28,094 nucleotides of DNA from Fragilariopsis cylindrus CCMP1102 (GCA_900095095.1 FMBT01000025.1:1-28094), one strand, 5' to 3'; positions 1 through 13,213 are shown, numbered from the stretch's first letter. The notes: generated by a model not told the origin, from the letters alone. A program made the numbers and translations.

Positions 1-729
1 GAATGCAGTAAGTAAACTAGGAAAATTCTCTTTATTTGTATACTAATATTAATTCCATCCCCAAAACTGCTAGGCATAATGTTTTTACTCACATAAAAAT
101 CATACACATGACATGTTTACTTTTGTCCCACCAGGAGGAAAGTTATAAGCACCTCCACATAAGTGATTTTACACATAAAAATATGCATATACCTGTGCAA
201 ACTTTTGCACAAATTAAAACTATGCAGCAGTTGGTTATCCAGCAGTGCAGGCAATTTCTCGTCAGATTGCGGCGTCACATGTCAAAATCTCCCTAATAAT
301 AGTGAATCTATTTATTTTCATCCTGTTTTGCCTCCACAGAATCAGTTATGTAAGTACTATTTCACCTCCTACCTGGAATACGCCAATTATACTTCCTGTT
401 ATGTGGCCTCAATGCATTACATACTATGAATGCAATAGAAGATGTAGGTATCAAACATGGTAATAATCAAAAAAACAAAAAAATCGACAAATTTATATTC
501 GACTCAATCGACCACACAAAAATATTGGGGCGTCAAAACAAATGATATTTTTCATGAAATCATTGTATTTTTCAACACAATGATCAATAAAACAAAAACC
601 TGTAGGCTTAGCTACCAAGTACTGCTACAGTACACTATCGCACCGTCTAGCTAGATAGAGCTTTCATTAACCGGAACACACTCATTACTTGTACCAGAGT
701 TAATAGACTATACCATCGCTGTATTTAAG
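1..729. other. Upstream intergenic DNA, no gene recognised
   Basis: AT-rich sequence with short open frames of no recognisable similarity and no shared codon pattern. The last part is the presumed promoter and 5' UTR of the SET-domain gene that starts at 730. I see no tRNA, repeat array or mobile element here. Confidence 0.5.
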
Positions 730-3227
730 ATGGAGAAGGAAGAGGCGGAGGCCTCAGCATCAGCATCAGCAACTGCTGCTATCAGCGGAGCGAAGCAGGG
801 CGAGTGCGGGGAGAAAGCTGCTGATGCTGGTTCTTCTCCTAAAAGCAAAAGGCAGAAGATAGGAAAGAAAGAAACGAAGACAAAGACTACCAGAAAAGAA
901 AAAGAAGTGAAGGAAGACATGGCCTGGATTTGTGCTGAGTGCAAAGAAGCCGAATGTGGTTTGGTCCTGCAAAGTGATAAGAAAGACAACTCTACAACTA
1001 CTTTGACCGAAACCATAATTACTCCTTCCACCGATAACGATACTTCTGCTGATTTTTTGATTTGTGACGGCTCTTGTCACCGTATCTTCCACTTACCCTG
1101 CGCAGGTTTGACAAAGGAACCACCCACGGATGATGATTGGTTATGCCAAGATTGCTTGAAAACTGAGCACGCATGTGCCTACTGTGGCGAATACGGGAAG
1201 GACAACGTCAATGTCTTTCCTTGTCAACACGATCAGTGCGGCTTGTTCTTCCATGAGGCGTGCCTAGGATTTCATCATGTCGACTATACGTACTCGGATG
1301 ATCCTTCTCCTGTTTTATCCAACAATCTTGAGAATGATCAGTGCACCAAATGTCCTACCGGTAGTGGCTCTACAGAAATGGCAAATTCGATGGTCGGGCA
1401 GAATGACAAGATCTTCAGTGATAACGATGATGAAGATGAACAGGATGAAGAGTCTCGTATTCCCATCTTCACTTGCCACGCACATTGCTGCTGGACATGT
1501 ACACAGAAGGATATGATTCAACTTGAAAAAGATGAAAAAGCATTAGTCGACCAAAATCAAAAAGCTGACAACAAAAAGAAAACGAAGTCGTCTCGGAAGA
1601 AAAAAAAGAAGACATCTATCTTCCAAACAAAAGGGGGAAGACTCTACGTAAGTTAGAAAAGATCATAAAGGGATGTTGTATTGTTATTCTCTTCCCAATT
1701 AAAAATATCTGTGATACTCATTTATCTCTTTTTCTTTTATTCTTTCCGCAGAGATGTCTATACTGCCCAACAGCTTATCATGCAACATGTATCCCACCCA
1801 GTGCACGCTTTCATGAACTGGCTGTCCTTTGTCATGAACATTCGATGATACACAAACTGCCTGAGCTCGATATTAATAATTCTTTCCAGAAAAAGGTTGA
1901 GAACAAAGTTGAAAAAACTCTAATGAGACTTCATGGTTGCAACCGTCCAAAAGCGAATGAAGGTAAACATGGAAATGCATGGTCACGCATGTACGGTCGT
2001 CGAGGCCTGTCGACTAATCCGTTCTTCCCAGGCCTACGAGGCGATCGATTCGATTCGACTGAACAATCTATGGTATCATACATTAAGGATGAAACTATGC
2101 AGCAACAAAACCAACACCAACAACATCATCAGCAACAACCACACGAGAACTCGTCCCTGATGGTTGTAAAGCCCTCAAGCACGATGTCCATGGTATTGGA
2201 TGGTAGCGTACCCTTTTTATTACCAATGGATATCAAGAATGAAGTGTACTCGAAACCGCCATCTTATACACACATTCAAGGGAATAAATTTGGTGATGAT
2301 CCAAACAATCGGCCGAAAAAGATTCCTGTTGCCCGTTACGAAGACCAAGAAAAGTGCGCATGCACTGGGTCATATTGTGGAGAGGATTGTTTCAATCGCA
2401 TAATAATGGCAGAGTGTATTGGATCAAGTAATTGCAACCTTGGTCATAAAAACTGCGGAAATCGAGCTCTGGGAAAGCGGCTATCGGTTAAGTGCCAGCC
2501 AAAACGAGACAGAGGCATGGGATGGGGATTGGTAACTCTTGAATCCGTCGCCAAAAACAGGCTGGTACAAGAATATGTGGGAGAAGTCATCGACGAAAAG
2601 GAAAAAGAAAGTCGATTACATTTATGGAATATTGAGCATCCGTATGATCATGACTTTTACGTTATGGCTTTATCAAGGGGATTTTACGTCGATGCCCGTG
2701 AATTTGCAAACTATAGCCGCTTTATTAATCACTCTTGTGCACCCAACTGCAAACTGGTGAGTGTCAACGTCAAAGGTCGTTTGCGCAATGGTATATACAG
2801 TATACGAGATATTCAGGCTGGAGAGTTCTTAACTTATGACTATAATTTCGATACAAAACAGGAGGATCGATTTGTTTGTCGTTGTGGAGCAAAAAATTGT
2901 CGTGGAACTATGAAGGGAGGAGGTGGGAAGGGAGACAACGAAACGAAAAAAGTTGCAACATGGAAGGAAATTAGGGCTCATTATGAAGCTGACAAGACTT
3001 TCTTGACAGAAATGAAAGGAAAGGATGTTGTGAGATTAAATAATGGTTTGTTACCGGGTGCCGAAGATCCCACAGAAACAATAGTCAGAGGTCCTCTTGT
3101 AAAGCATTATCAAGCGGCTATTCAAAGCAAGATTTTTCTGTGGAGAAATGTTAAACTGGGTGCAAACTTTGTGTCTCGTAACTCAAGACTCACAGGTGTT
3201 CCAGTTGCGGCTAGTATCAAAAAATAG
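730..3227 (+). CDS. PHD-finger and SET-domain histone lysine methyltransferase (NSD/ASH1/SETD2-like)
   Basis: Two exons, 730-1647 and 1752-3227, joined in phase 0 across a 104-bp GT-AG intron (donor GTAAGT, acceptor CCGCAG); predicted protein 797 aa. The start at 730 is the first ATG and opens into an acidic, Ala/Lys-rich N-terminus. A PHD finger begins near residue 66 (WICAEC, then LICDGSCHRIFHLPC and WLCQDC). A second Cys/His-rich PHD-like region follows (HACAYCGEYG, FHEACLGF) and finishes in exon 2 with RCLYCPTAYHATC and CHEH, as in NSD-type proteins. A Gln/His tract lies near residue 420. The AWS zinc cluster starts near 508 (CACTGSYC...CGNRAL). The SET core follows, with RGMGWGL, the catalytic/cofactor motif FINHSCAPNC near 632 and GEFLTYDYNF, then the post-SET CRCGAKNCRG. 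This order is typical of nuclear H3K36 methyltransferases, which transfer methyl groups from S-adenosylmethionine; the exact target lysine is inferred. It converges with the eIF4B-like gene. Confidence 0.93.
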
Positions 3228-3276
3228 ACATAGTAGAATATTACGTCTAATCTTTTCTTTTACTATATATTAAAAG

Positions 3277-3282
3277 AATAAA
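3277..3282 (+). terminator. Candidate polyadenylation signal AATAAA of the SET-domain gene
   Basis: An AATAAA hexamer lies about 50 bp after the SET-gene stop codon, in AT-rich DNA shared by two convergent 3' ends. Position is the only support. Confidence 0.35.
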
Positions 3283-3541
3283 TTCTAAATAATAAGTAAA
3301 TGATATGTAAATTGCATTTATTTGATAACGATGTACAGCTTTTTCTTTAGTTGTAATTTTTCTTGATCTTTTTTCTTCTTCTCTAGAGGGTAAGTGCACG
3401 TACTGCACCATATGATCTGAACAATGACGAAAGCAAAGCTGATAAGTTCTCAAGTAATAATGGAAGATATTTCCTTTTTATCTTGCTTGTCTTACTAGAA
3501 ATCGTTCCATTTTTTCCTTCCTCAATACCAGCCAGAACTAA

Positions 3542-5075
3542 CTAATCCGAGTCAGAATCCATCAATAGAGCAAATCCGTTACTAGGGGCTTTGGTTTTGA
3601 TTTCTTTCTTCGGTTCAGCCTGCGGTCCCGTTTTGGCAATACCAGACGTCTTAGAAGTTAGATTATTAGTACTATCAGCTGCAGCTGCAGCTGCAGCCTT
3701 TTCTTCGGTTGAAGGTTGCTGCCGCCGTTTGTCTTGCTTTTTATCCTGTTGTGATTGCCGTCGTCCAGAACCTCCCTTTTGATTGCGCTTATTGGGATCA
3801 CCCTTATCGTTATTGATGCGTCCACCACTATTGCTACCACGACCTCCTCCTCGAGCCTTTCCATTTCCACCACGTCCTCCTCCTCGACCACTTTGACGCC
3901 GTTCAGGATGATTCGAGGTAGATGTTTTATTAACAACTTTTGTTTTGTTTGTGGTTACAGGATCTATTGACATAGCAGCAGTAGCAGTGACACTAGAGTC
4001 TTTCGTGACCCAGCCATCTGCTTTCTTATTATCTTCTTTATTATCAATATTTCCCGTGGTTTTGCTGTCATCACCAGCCCCACCAGCCCCACCAGTAACG
4101 CCAGATGATTGTTTGTGATTGTCTTCCTTCTTGGTTTTATTATCATCGTCCGGAACTTTAGAATTAGTAGTTATACTGTCGGTTTTATCAGCCACGGCGA
4201 CTGTCTTTTCCTGCTGCTGCACCTCTTTAGTTTTCACTGAAGCACGTCGATTTTCTTCCCACGCCTGTTCGTCTCGTGCCTTAGCACCTCCAAAAATATT
4301 CGACGACGTCGATGTACGTGCTCCATCGACGGGTTTACTGCGTTTTGCTAACATCAAGCTGGGTCGTTTCGGAGGTTCAGAAGGTGGACCACCCTTGCTA
4401 GTATTTTTGGCATCGTATTGTTTGCGAGAAAACGATCCTCCTCTCTCCCTAGGATCATTACTTTGTCTATCATTAAAATTCGTGTTATTGCCGCGGAAAC
4501 TGTTGTTTCGTTGGCTATTGGTATTGTCATTATTGTTACTGCTGCTGCTGTTGTTGTTATTATTATTATTGTTATTAAATTTTCCTCCTCGAAATTTCGA
4601 CCCATCAATTTCACCAAACCTGCTGTTGTTATTCTTCTCTCCAGTTTGTGAACGATTGAAGGATCCTCGGTTATTATTATTGTTGTTGTTGTTTTGTTGA
4701 GATCCTCCTCCCCGATTATTTTGTCGGTTTTGATGGTTTGCTGTATCGACCTGGATTTTTCGTCCCGCTAACATTGCTTGTGCGTCATCGTTTAGTTTCA
4801 TCACAATTTTGAGCTGAACGACAGGTGGAAAAAAGTTAAGTGGGGGGTGGGAGGGGGGTGGAAAAAAAAAAGTTAATACCGGTATATCATTCAATAAGCA
4901 TAGATTTAAGAATATGTTTTGGATACTTTCATATAAGACAATGACGTGATGCATATGAATCTTAATTTCTATCTTTCTCTCTCTCTACATATACACAAAT
5001 AATTGCGATAAATGATGATATATCTTAATGAATGCGAATGCAAACAAAACATTTTTATTGTGGTTACGTTTCGTT

Positions 5076-5110
<35 letters not shown>

Positions 5111-5510
5111 ACTCACTCACCTCTTCTAGAGTTTCCAATTCAACATAACCAAAACCACGATGATTTCTGTTGTCGCTGTTTCGTTCGTAACAAATTTTTG
5201 CCCCTATGATATTAATTTTTTCCTTGAGACGATCATGGACGACATCCACTAGAGCTTGTTGAAGATGAGAAACTTCAGAGATTTCGTATGACAAATTACC
5301 CACGAATGCATTAAATGGAGCTTGATTGGGATAGTCGTATTCTCGAATACCTGGACCTCCTGAGTTGTTGAGAGGGTTTTCACCATCATTATTGATTTGT
5401 AACTTCTCTAAAGCGGTAGGCTCCAAGGTTTCTTGCTCCTCCTCCTCCTCTGCTGCGTCATCAGAAGAATAATCTTCCTCGTCACTCGAACAGTCTGCCC
5501 AGCTTTTCAT
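3542..5510 (-). CDS. EIF4B: eIF4B/eIF4H-like RRM translation initiation factor
   Basis: Exon 1 is 5121-5510 and exon 2 is 3542-4813 (minus strand), joined in phase 0 across a 307-bp intron (donor GTGAGT; acceptor CGTTCAG after a long pyrimidine tract); 553 aa. The N-terminus is acidic (MKSWADCSSDEEDYSS, then an E run). One RRM spans roughly residues 68-150: RNP2 is AFVGNLSYEI and RNP1 is RGFGYVELETL, with the domain split by the intron and finishing MLAGRKIQVDTA. The rest is low complexity: Asn runs and Arg/Gly repeats. Near residues 281-313 come KRPSLMLAKRSKP and SNIFGGAKARDEQAWEE, which resemble the RPKLxLxPR and (S/A)IFGGAxPR motifs of eIF4B. The protein ends LLMDSDSD. Known role of the family: stimulating eIF4A helicase and mRNA recruitment in the cytosol. 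A different RGG-rich RRM protein is possible, but the IFGGA motif favours eIF4B. Confidence 0.85.
5077..5106. repeat. (CA)n dinucleotide microsatellite inside the eIF4B-like intron
   Basis: An uninterrupted CA run of about 15 units (GT on the gene's strand) begins about 14 bases inside the intron, almost touching the splice donor of the eIF4B-like gene. Confidence 0.9.
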
Positions 5511-7681
<2,171 letters not shown>

Positions 7682-9785
7682 ATGTAAAATTCAAATATGT
7701 TATGTTCTGTATAATGAACTTTATTTTACCTTTCAGCCATTCAGTGATTTGGTTGCTTTTTCTAGCTAGTATTATAAAAATTACCTGTCTTCTTTTCACC
7801 CCAGGCCAAACTAGCATATTTTAGGTTGAACAAACTCTGCTGCTTGTAGACGAGTTTGGTTTTTTCTCATGTCCCAGTCAGAAGGCTAAGTGCATCCCTC
7901 TTAATGGTACTAGCTGTACACTGATTTTCGCACGAGTATAACGGGTCTAAGTTTTGTACCTACATTACTACAAAACTAAACACTTTGACATACTTTAGCT
8001 TCTTTTTGACAGACGGACTGAATACGACTCCTGTCCACCATTCAGTTACTGCTAGCCGAGTACTTCTTTAAAAGAGAGTAAAAAAACAAAATCCAACAAA
8101 CAAAATATTAGTTATTCATCGATCGATCGACGAGTGAAGTTACGCATAAAAACAGAAACATCATGACTCTTTAACAGCGGCCATATCCGCATATCGGATG
8201 AAACAGCAAACTATACTGAGGTTTCTGCATCAAAAATTACCATGAGTATCAAGATACATGTCTGAGAAAGCAAAGGAGAGGAAAGGTGAGTTTCGATTCT
8301 TACATGAACAAATGACGATATGTGTTGTTTTCCGTGCATCTATTTTTTAAATGATGAGATAATACACTCCCACTATTTCACGACGGTCTTTTGAGATCTT
8401 GAAGCGAAACGAAACATAATTATTCCTTTTCCAAAATGGAGATTGATATTATTTTCATCGTGGATAGAGTGATATCACTGGAGATTATAAAAACCTGAAA
8501 AAAAATAAAGATGAAGAAAAAATAACACACGAATGCTCGTTAGGATACTAGGAGGATACCTTATTCCAGATGAAGATCCAACATTATATTTATATATCAC
8601 ACAATTCTGACACCTCTAATGCTAGCTCGGAAGCGATTCCGGACGATGATCTGAAATGTGAATCTGATGGCCTAAGGAAGAATCCCTAGTCCCCTATCCT
8701 AATGTTATGCTTGCTTCAATGGTATTTTTGAAGTACATCGTGTATTCCTTTTATCTAAACCTATGTCACTTTTCGTTTCCATCTCTTGTTTATATTAGGG
8801 TATTTATCTTCGGTACGATGATGAATATGATATTTCAATAACATTATCAAGATGATGAACTTCACCGAGCTTATGCTACTAGCATAAGTCACGAGGCCGC
8901 AAGCATGAGGCACTACGTATCACGGTACTAATTCATGGTACTTGCAAATAAAACTGAAGGTAACCCTTTTGAAGTTGTTGCATGAAGTTCTCTGTACAGA
9001 GGTGTGATAATACGCAAGGAACAATCGAATGTCCCGCGACTGTAATAAGGTACCATTTAGCTACTTAACTAGCCCACTATATCTCCAAGTACTGTAATTT
9101 GAGCGGCAGCATCTTCACTGTTACCGCAGTACTGGTACTTATTGTGCGGTCTGACATGTATGGATACGGTCTGGTCATTGCCCAGAATATAGGTGCGTTG
9201 ATTACGGTTTTCGATTTGAGAAGCATACGACAAAAAATAGATTTGGCTAATAAAATAAATAAATTTATGCATAATACCGACACAAACAGTGACACTAAAC
9301 TTTAAACACTGTAGATACTGGGTACAATTGTTGATGACCTCGACCTGGTTTTGAACAGATAGAAGCTTTATTTTAGTCTTTTTTCATATCATTGTACACA
9401 TCTTGATTTTTATATCACCTCATCTTAAAATAACGAGTAAAACGTAACTTCGCATTTTCTAATTCGATCCCTTTTATTAATAACTAGTGTTTAAAAGTAT
9501 ACGATGTTAGCTTTCTGTAGATGTTCTTATGGTGGTGCGTGCATAAGAGAGTTAAAACGCATCGTTGTTGTCGTCGATACAAATTTTAATAGCCGTCGGT
9601 ACGAGTTCACCAAGAGCGAGAGATTTTCCGTGTGTTACATTTAGAAATAATTTCATTTTTTAATTCTCTTAATACCTGAAATCACTTCACTCTACTATAT
9701 AGTAGTATGTTACCGTAACAAATTGGCACAAATACCCTAATATCATTTGTCGATTTCGATTGATTGATTCCTTTTTGTTATTTAT
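7682..9785. other. 2.1-kb stretch without a recognisable gene
   Basis: The largest gap in the window, between the 3' ends of GMD and the PIG-F-like gene. It holds the two 3' UTRs and otherwise AT-rich DNA with short open frames (for example about 68 codons on either strand around 9070-9305) that resemble nothing I know. I found no tRNA or spliceosomal snRNA signature. A perfect 19-bp inverted repeat lies at 8870-8888. Confidence 0.5.
8870..8888. repeat. Perfect inverted repeat, 9-bp arms
   Basis: CTTATGCTA, one central C, then TAGCATAAG: both arms match exactly. The single-base spacer makes it more like a dimer-binding site than an RNA hairpin. It is in gene-free DNA, about 1.2 kb after the GMD stop codon. 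Confidence 0.8.
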
Positions 9786-10484
9786 TTATTTCGCATCTTT
9801 CTTCTTGTTCTTGAAATACGAAAGAGTGATCCCAAGAATCGAACCGAAGATAAATCCGTATGTTCCACCAATCAAAACAGGAACAGGCCATCGTTGGAGT
9901 TGAGAACCATGATCAAGTATAGACAAAATACTAAATGGGATGATAAATGCAAGAGTGCAGTACAAACGACTGGTTGTCATTATCTCAGATTGATCGAAGA
10001 ACGGTAATTCTTCCAAAATGTTCGATGATCTTTTTTCCGTTAAATTTGTACAAATTAATGCCGAAAGAAACAGAGCCGCTGATAACGAATGTTGCCAATT
10101 CTCGACTAAATGATTTCCACACAAAGCAAATAAAACATAAGTAAACCCAGTAACTTTGATGAAACTCAATATTTTCCATATAACTGTAGACGGATTGCTG
10201 ACTGTCCAACATACCAATAAAGTCATTACTGGTAACAAAGAAAAGATTGACACCTGTACCAAAGGGAATGGCATACCAATAATCTCTGATGGATCCATAT
10301 GTTGCTATTGCAGTAGTAAGATGAAAGATAGAGAAAAAGTCACAGACCAACCAATGAGAAAGGAATGAATGAATGAAAAAAAAAAAGAATCAATCGGTAA
10401 GAAATATGGATGTGATGTGTCATCTAAATTGTTACTTATCATTCTGAAAAAGGAGAACACCATCGGCATCGGCATCGGCATCGT

Positions 10485-10516
<32 letters not shown>

Positions 10517-10700
10517 TTAAAAACAGACTGATACCATCAGCTGAAAAATTTACCGTACATACCATTTCAATTCCAATATCACCGGAGGGTCTCAAGATCA
10601 TGATTTCAAACCAACCAAGAAGTAAACAAAACGAAATAATCGAACCAAAGTTTCGCATGAGACGTTGCGCCTTCTCGTCAGTATACACATAACCACCCAT
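9786..10700 (-). CDS. PIGF: PIG-F-like GPI-anchor biosynthesis membrane protein
   Basis: Exon 1 is 10563-10700 and exon 2 is 9786-10304, joined in phase 0 over a 258-bp intron (donor GTATGT, acceptor TGCAATAG). The result is 218 aa, essentially the length of human PIG-F (about 219). The protein is strongly hydrophobic, with several predicted membrane helices (for example IISFCLLLGWFEIMIL, FSLLPVMTLLVCW, LSAALFLSALICT). Family-like features are the central YVLFALCGNHLVENWQHSL segment and the C-terminal pattern LDHGSQLQRWPVPVLIGG followed by a glycine-rich last helix and a basic tail (KNKKKDAK). PIG-F is an ER membrane partner of PIG-O/PIG-G that helps add ethanolamine phosphate to GPI precursors. 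Sequence similarity is moderate, so this rests on length, topology and the C-terminal motif. It is divergent with pyruvate kinase. Confidence 0.72.
10461..10515. repeat. Two adjoining hexanucleotide repeats in the PIG-F-like intron
   Basis: On the plus strand, about four CATCGG/CATCGT units run straight into about five or six CAACGA units. All lie inside the intron of the PIG-F-like gene. The two repeat types share the spaced pattern CA-CG-, suggesting one arose from the other. Confidence 0.8.
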
Positions 10701-11168
10701 GATCGCTTATATTGTAATCTTATTCTACAGTATTAACGAGAAAGAAATTCCGTCTTGGTCGCAGTACAACAGTAGATTTTTAGAAAATGTAAGCTGTAGC
10801 TTTTCAAATACTACGAAGCAGTTTTGTTGTCGGTAAGTTATTGTTAAAAATTTGAATTTTAAAAGTTTTAGAGGGCAGACTATTCCCTTCAAGTAAGCAC
10901 GACTGAAAATAAATCAAACTACCGGGTGTTTTCGGCATTATCGATCATATTTTTTAACGGTGTTTTTCGCACGCTACTACGACTTGTACTCCTCTACTGT
11001 ATGTCAAAAATACAGTGAGGATACCGATCGATGTGTGCGTGGAACGCGTCTTTCGATCTTATTCGCATTGCATGTAATAATATCTTCTTCTCACTGTTTT
11101 CCAATTGAATTCATCAAACAAAGCAGTCATACTAATATAACTAGTACAATACTATTCAACATTTCATC
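10701..11168. promoter_or_regulatory. Bidirectional promoter between PIG-F-like (-) and pyruvate kinase (+)
   Basis: 468 bp separates the two divergent start codons. It is AT-rich with no CCAAT or TATA element I would insist on. Placement only. Confidence 0.5.
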
Positions 11169-13213
11169 ATGGACGGCGAAAACATCGGTCTTGACCTCGT
11201 GAAGGAGGAAATCAACACTCTCCATAGACAGACAAAAATTATTTGTACTATCGGACCGGCAAGTTGGGATGAGGAAGGGTATGTCGCGTCGTAACGGGTC
11301 GTTATCGTTATCGTTATCGTTATTTTGTATTTTACGTGTTGGTCGGTCTTATTTATCCACCTTCTCGCTTCTCTCTCACACATACATACTTACTCTCTCT
11401 CTCTCTCTCTCTCTCTTTTCCAAAACAAAAACAAAAAGTCTCGCTATACTTATGGACGCTGGTATGTTTATTTATGAATTAGTATTTCTTTTTCTTTTAA
11501 AGTTCTTTCATACACATGATATCCCTTATACTCACACTCATACTTGATGCCCGTTTGCTATGTTATCACTATTTGTTAAAAACTTAACTTATGGTAATCC
11601 CCCCCCTTACCGTACGTTAGGCATGAACGTTGCTCGGTTCAATTTTAGTCACGGAGACCACGCAACGCACCAAATGGTATTAGAAAGATTACGAAAGGTA
11701 GCGGAAGCTAAATCAAGAAATATTGCTGTTCTTTTAGACACCAAGGTATGTAGTTTTTTTTTAATTTTCCAAATTCTATAGGTCGTTCGAAAAGTATTCC
11801 TACATACCATCTTTGTGTTCGTATTTCCATCAAAACAAAAAAAATGAATATCCTCACGATTGGAATGTTTTATAATGTGCAACCAGGGTCCAGAGATTCG
11901 TTCTGGTTTCTTCGATAATAGTGTCATGACGAAATTAAACTTAGTCAAAGGACAGGAACTTATCATGACTAGTGATTACGATTATAAAGCCGTCGATGCA
12001 ACAAAACTAGCTGCTCATACAATAATTTGGCAACTGATGTTCAACCAGGACAACAAATTTTGTTAGCGGATGGATCATTAGTCTTAACTGTCCTGTCTTG
12101 TGACGTCCCAAATAAGGAAATTACGACACGTGTTGAAAACAATACTTCTATCGGAGAACGTAAAAATATGAATCTGCCTGGTGTGAAGGTCAATCTTCCA
12201 ACATTTACTGAAAAGGATGTTGATGATGTTGTTAATTTTGGTATCCGTCACGGAGTTGATTTTATCGCTGCCTCATTTGTTAGGACTGGAAATGATGTTC
12301 GTAATCTTCGTAAGCTCTTAGCCGATAATGGTGGTAGTCAAATCAAAATCATTTGTAAGATTGAAAACCAAGAGGGATTAGAAAACTACGACGATATTCT
12401 TGAAGAAACGGACGCGATTATGGTTGCTCGAGGTGATTTAGGATGGAAATTCCATCATCAAAAGTGTTTTTGGCGCAGAAATTTATGATCCGAAAAGCCA
12501 ACATCGCAGGTAAGCCTGTTATTACGGCGACACAGATGCTCGAGTCGATGATTACCAATCCCGTCCAACACGCGCTGAGTGCAGTGACGTAGCAAATGCC
12601 GTTTTTGATGGAACCGATGCCGTTATGTTGTCAGGAGAATCGGCAAACAGCCCGTATTTCGAACAGGCGTTACGATGATGAGTCGCACTGTTACTAATGG
12701 TGAAATCGCTCGCAACTACAATGTCTTGTATCAAGCCATTCGAAATTCAATTGTTGCTGAAAAAGGCCCGCTTTCGAAAGGAGAAAGTGTAGCGTCGAGC
12801 GCCGTTGCCGCGGTACTAGATATTGGAGCAAAATTGATTATTGTTCTAAGCGATACTGGAAAGTTAGCAGGGTACGTCTCCAAATTCAGACCTGCTGTTG
12901 CTTCACTAATGTTAACACCGGACGCAAGCATCGCCCGACAGGCACACGGATTGACATACGGGTGCCACTCGATACTTGTCGACAGCTTGGAAAATGCTGA
13001 AGAATTGATAGAAGAAACCATGTTTGAGCTTAGTCAGAGTAAAATGCTAAAGCAAGGCGACAAAATTATCTTTATGGCGGTCGAGCTGCATCTTTTAAAG
13101 AACGCATGATGATTACTACCCTAAACGAAGGCAAATCCCATGGTCGTTTTGTCAAAACTGGAGGTATGTTCTTCAATCGTGGCCACATTTTGGGCATTCA
13201 AGGAAAAAAATAA
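11169..13213 (+). CDS. PYK: Pyruvate kinase with five apparent -1 frameshifts in its last exon
   Basis: Exons 11169-11278, 11439-11461 (23 nt), 11621-11745 and 11887-13213; introns 160, 159 and 141 bp. The enzyme makes pyruvate and ATP from phosphoenolpyruvate and ADP. Family motifs in order: [71 protein letters not shown], the active-site KIEN ([17 protein letters not shown]), [45 protein letters not shown], and a C-terminus ending [10 protein letters not shown]. The last exon does not read through. One base is missing near each of 12010-12012, 12441-12443, 12560-12562, 12667-12669 and 13077-13080. Allowing five single-base gaps gives exactly 530 codons including stop (529 aa), the family's normal length. 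Read literally, translation stops at 12064-12066 after about 145 aa. No nonsense codons or damaged motifs occur inside the segments. Options are sequence/assembly error, recent pseudogene, or recoding/editing. Confidence 0.9.
11299..11324. repeat. (GTTATC)n hexamer repeat in pyruvate kinase intron 1
   Basis: Four near-perfect GTTATC units follow the first splice donor closely. The same intron also holds a CT run at about 11393-11416, which serves as the pyrimidine tract before the microexon. Confidence 0.75.
11393..11416. repeat. (CT)n microsatellite upstream of the pyruvate kinase microexon
   Basis: About 12 CT units lie about 20 bp before the acceptor of the 23-nt exon at 11439. On the transcribed strand this forms a strong polypyrimidine tract. 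Confidence 0.85.

Noticed and set aside
4119..4700. 193-codon Leu-rich open frame on the plus strand
   Set aside because: It is the antisense of the Asn-rich, RGG-rich part of the eIF4B-like gene; the Leu runs come from reading AAC/AAT repeats backwards.
8627..8956. Possible box C/D snoRNAs (several GATGATGA-like and CTGA motifs)
   Set aside because: Spacing is wrong and there are no terminal stems; such motifs are expected by chance in AT-rich DNA.
9069..9305. Overlapping open frames on both strands, about 68-72 codons
   Set aside because: No recognisable motif, no ATG-supported start, and the two strands mirror each other. Not enough to call a gene.
12007..13080. Classical -1 programmed frameshift heptamers (X XXY YYZ) at the pyruvate kinase sites
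   Set aside because: None of the five sites has this pattern, so standard viral-type slippage does not explain them.
12007..13080. Small introns as the cause of the pyruvate kinase frame changes
   Set aside because: The flanking residues are contiguous in the protein family, and no GT-AG pair of sensible length spans any of the sites without deleting conserved residues.
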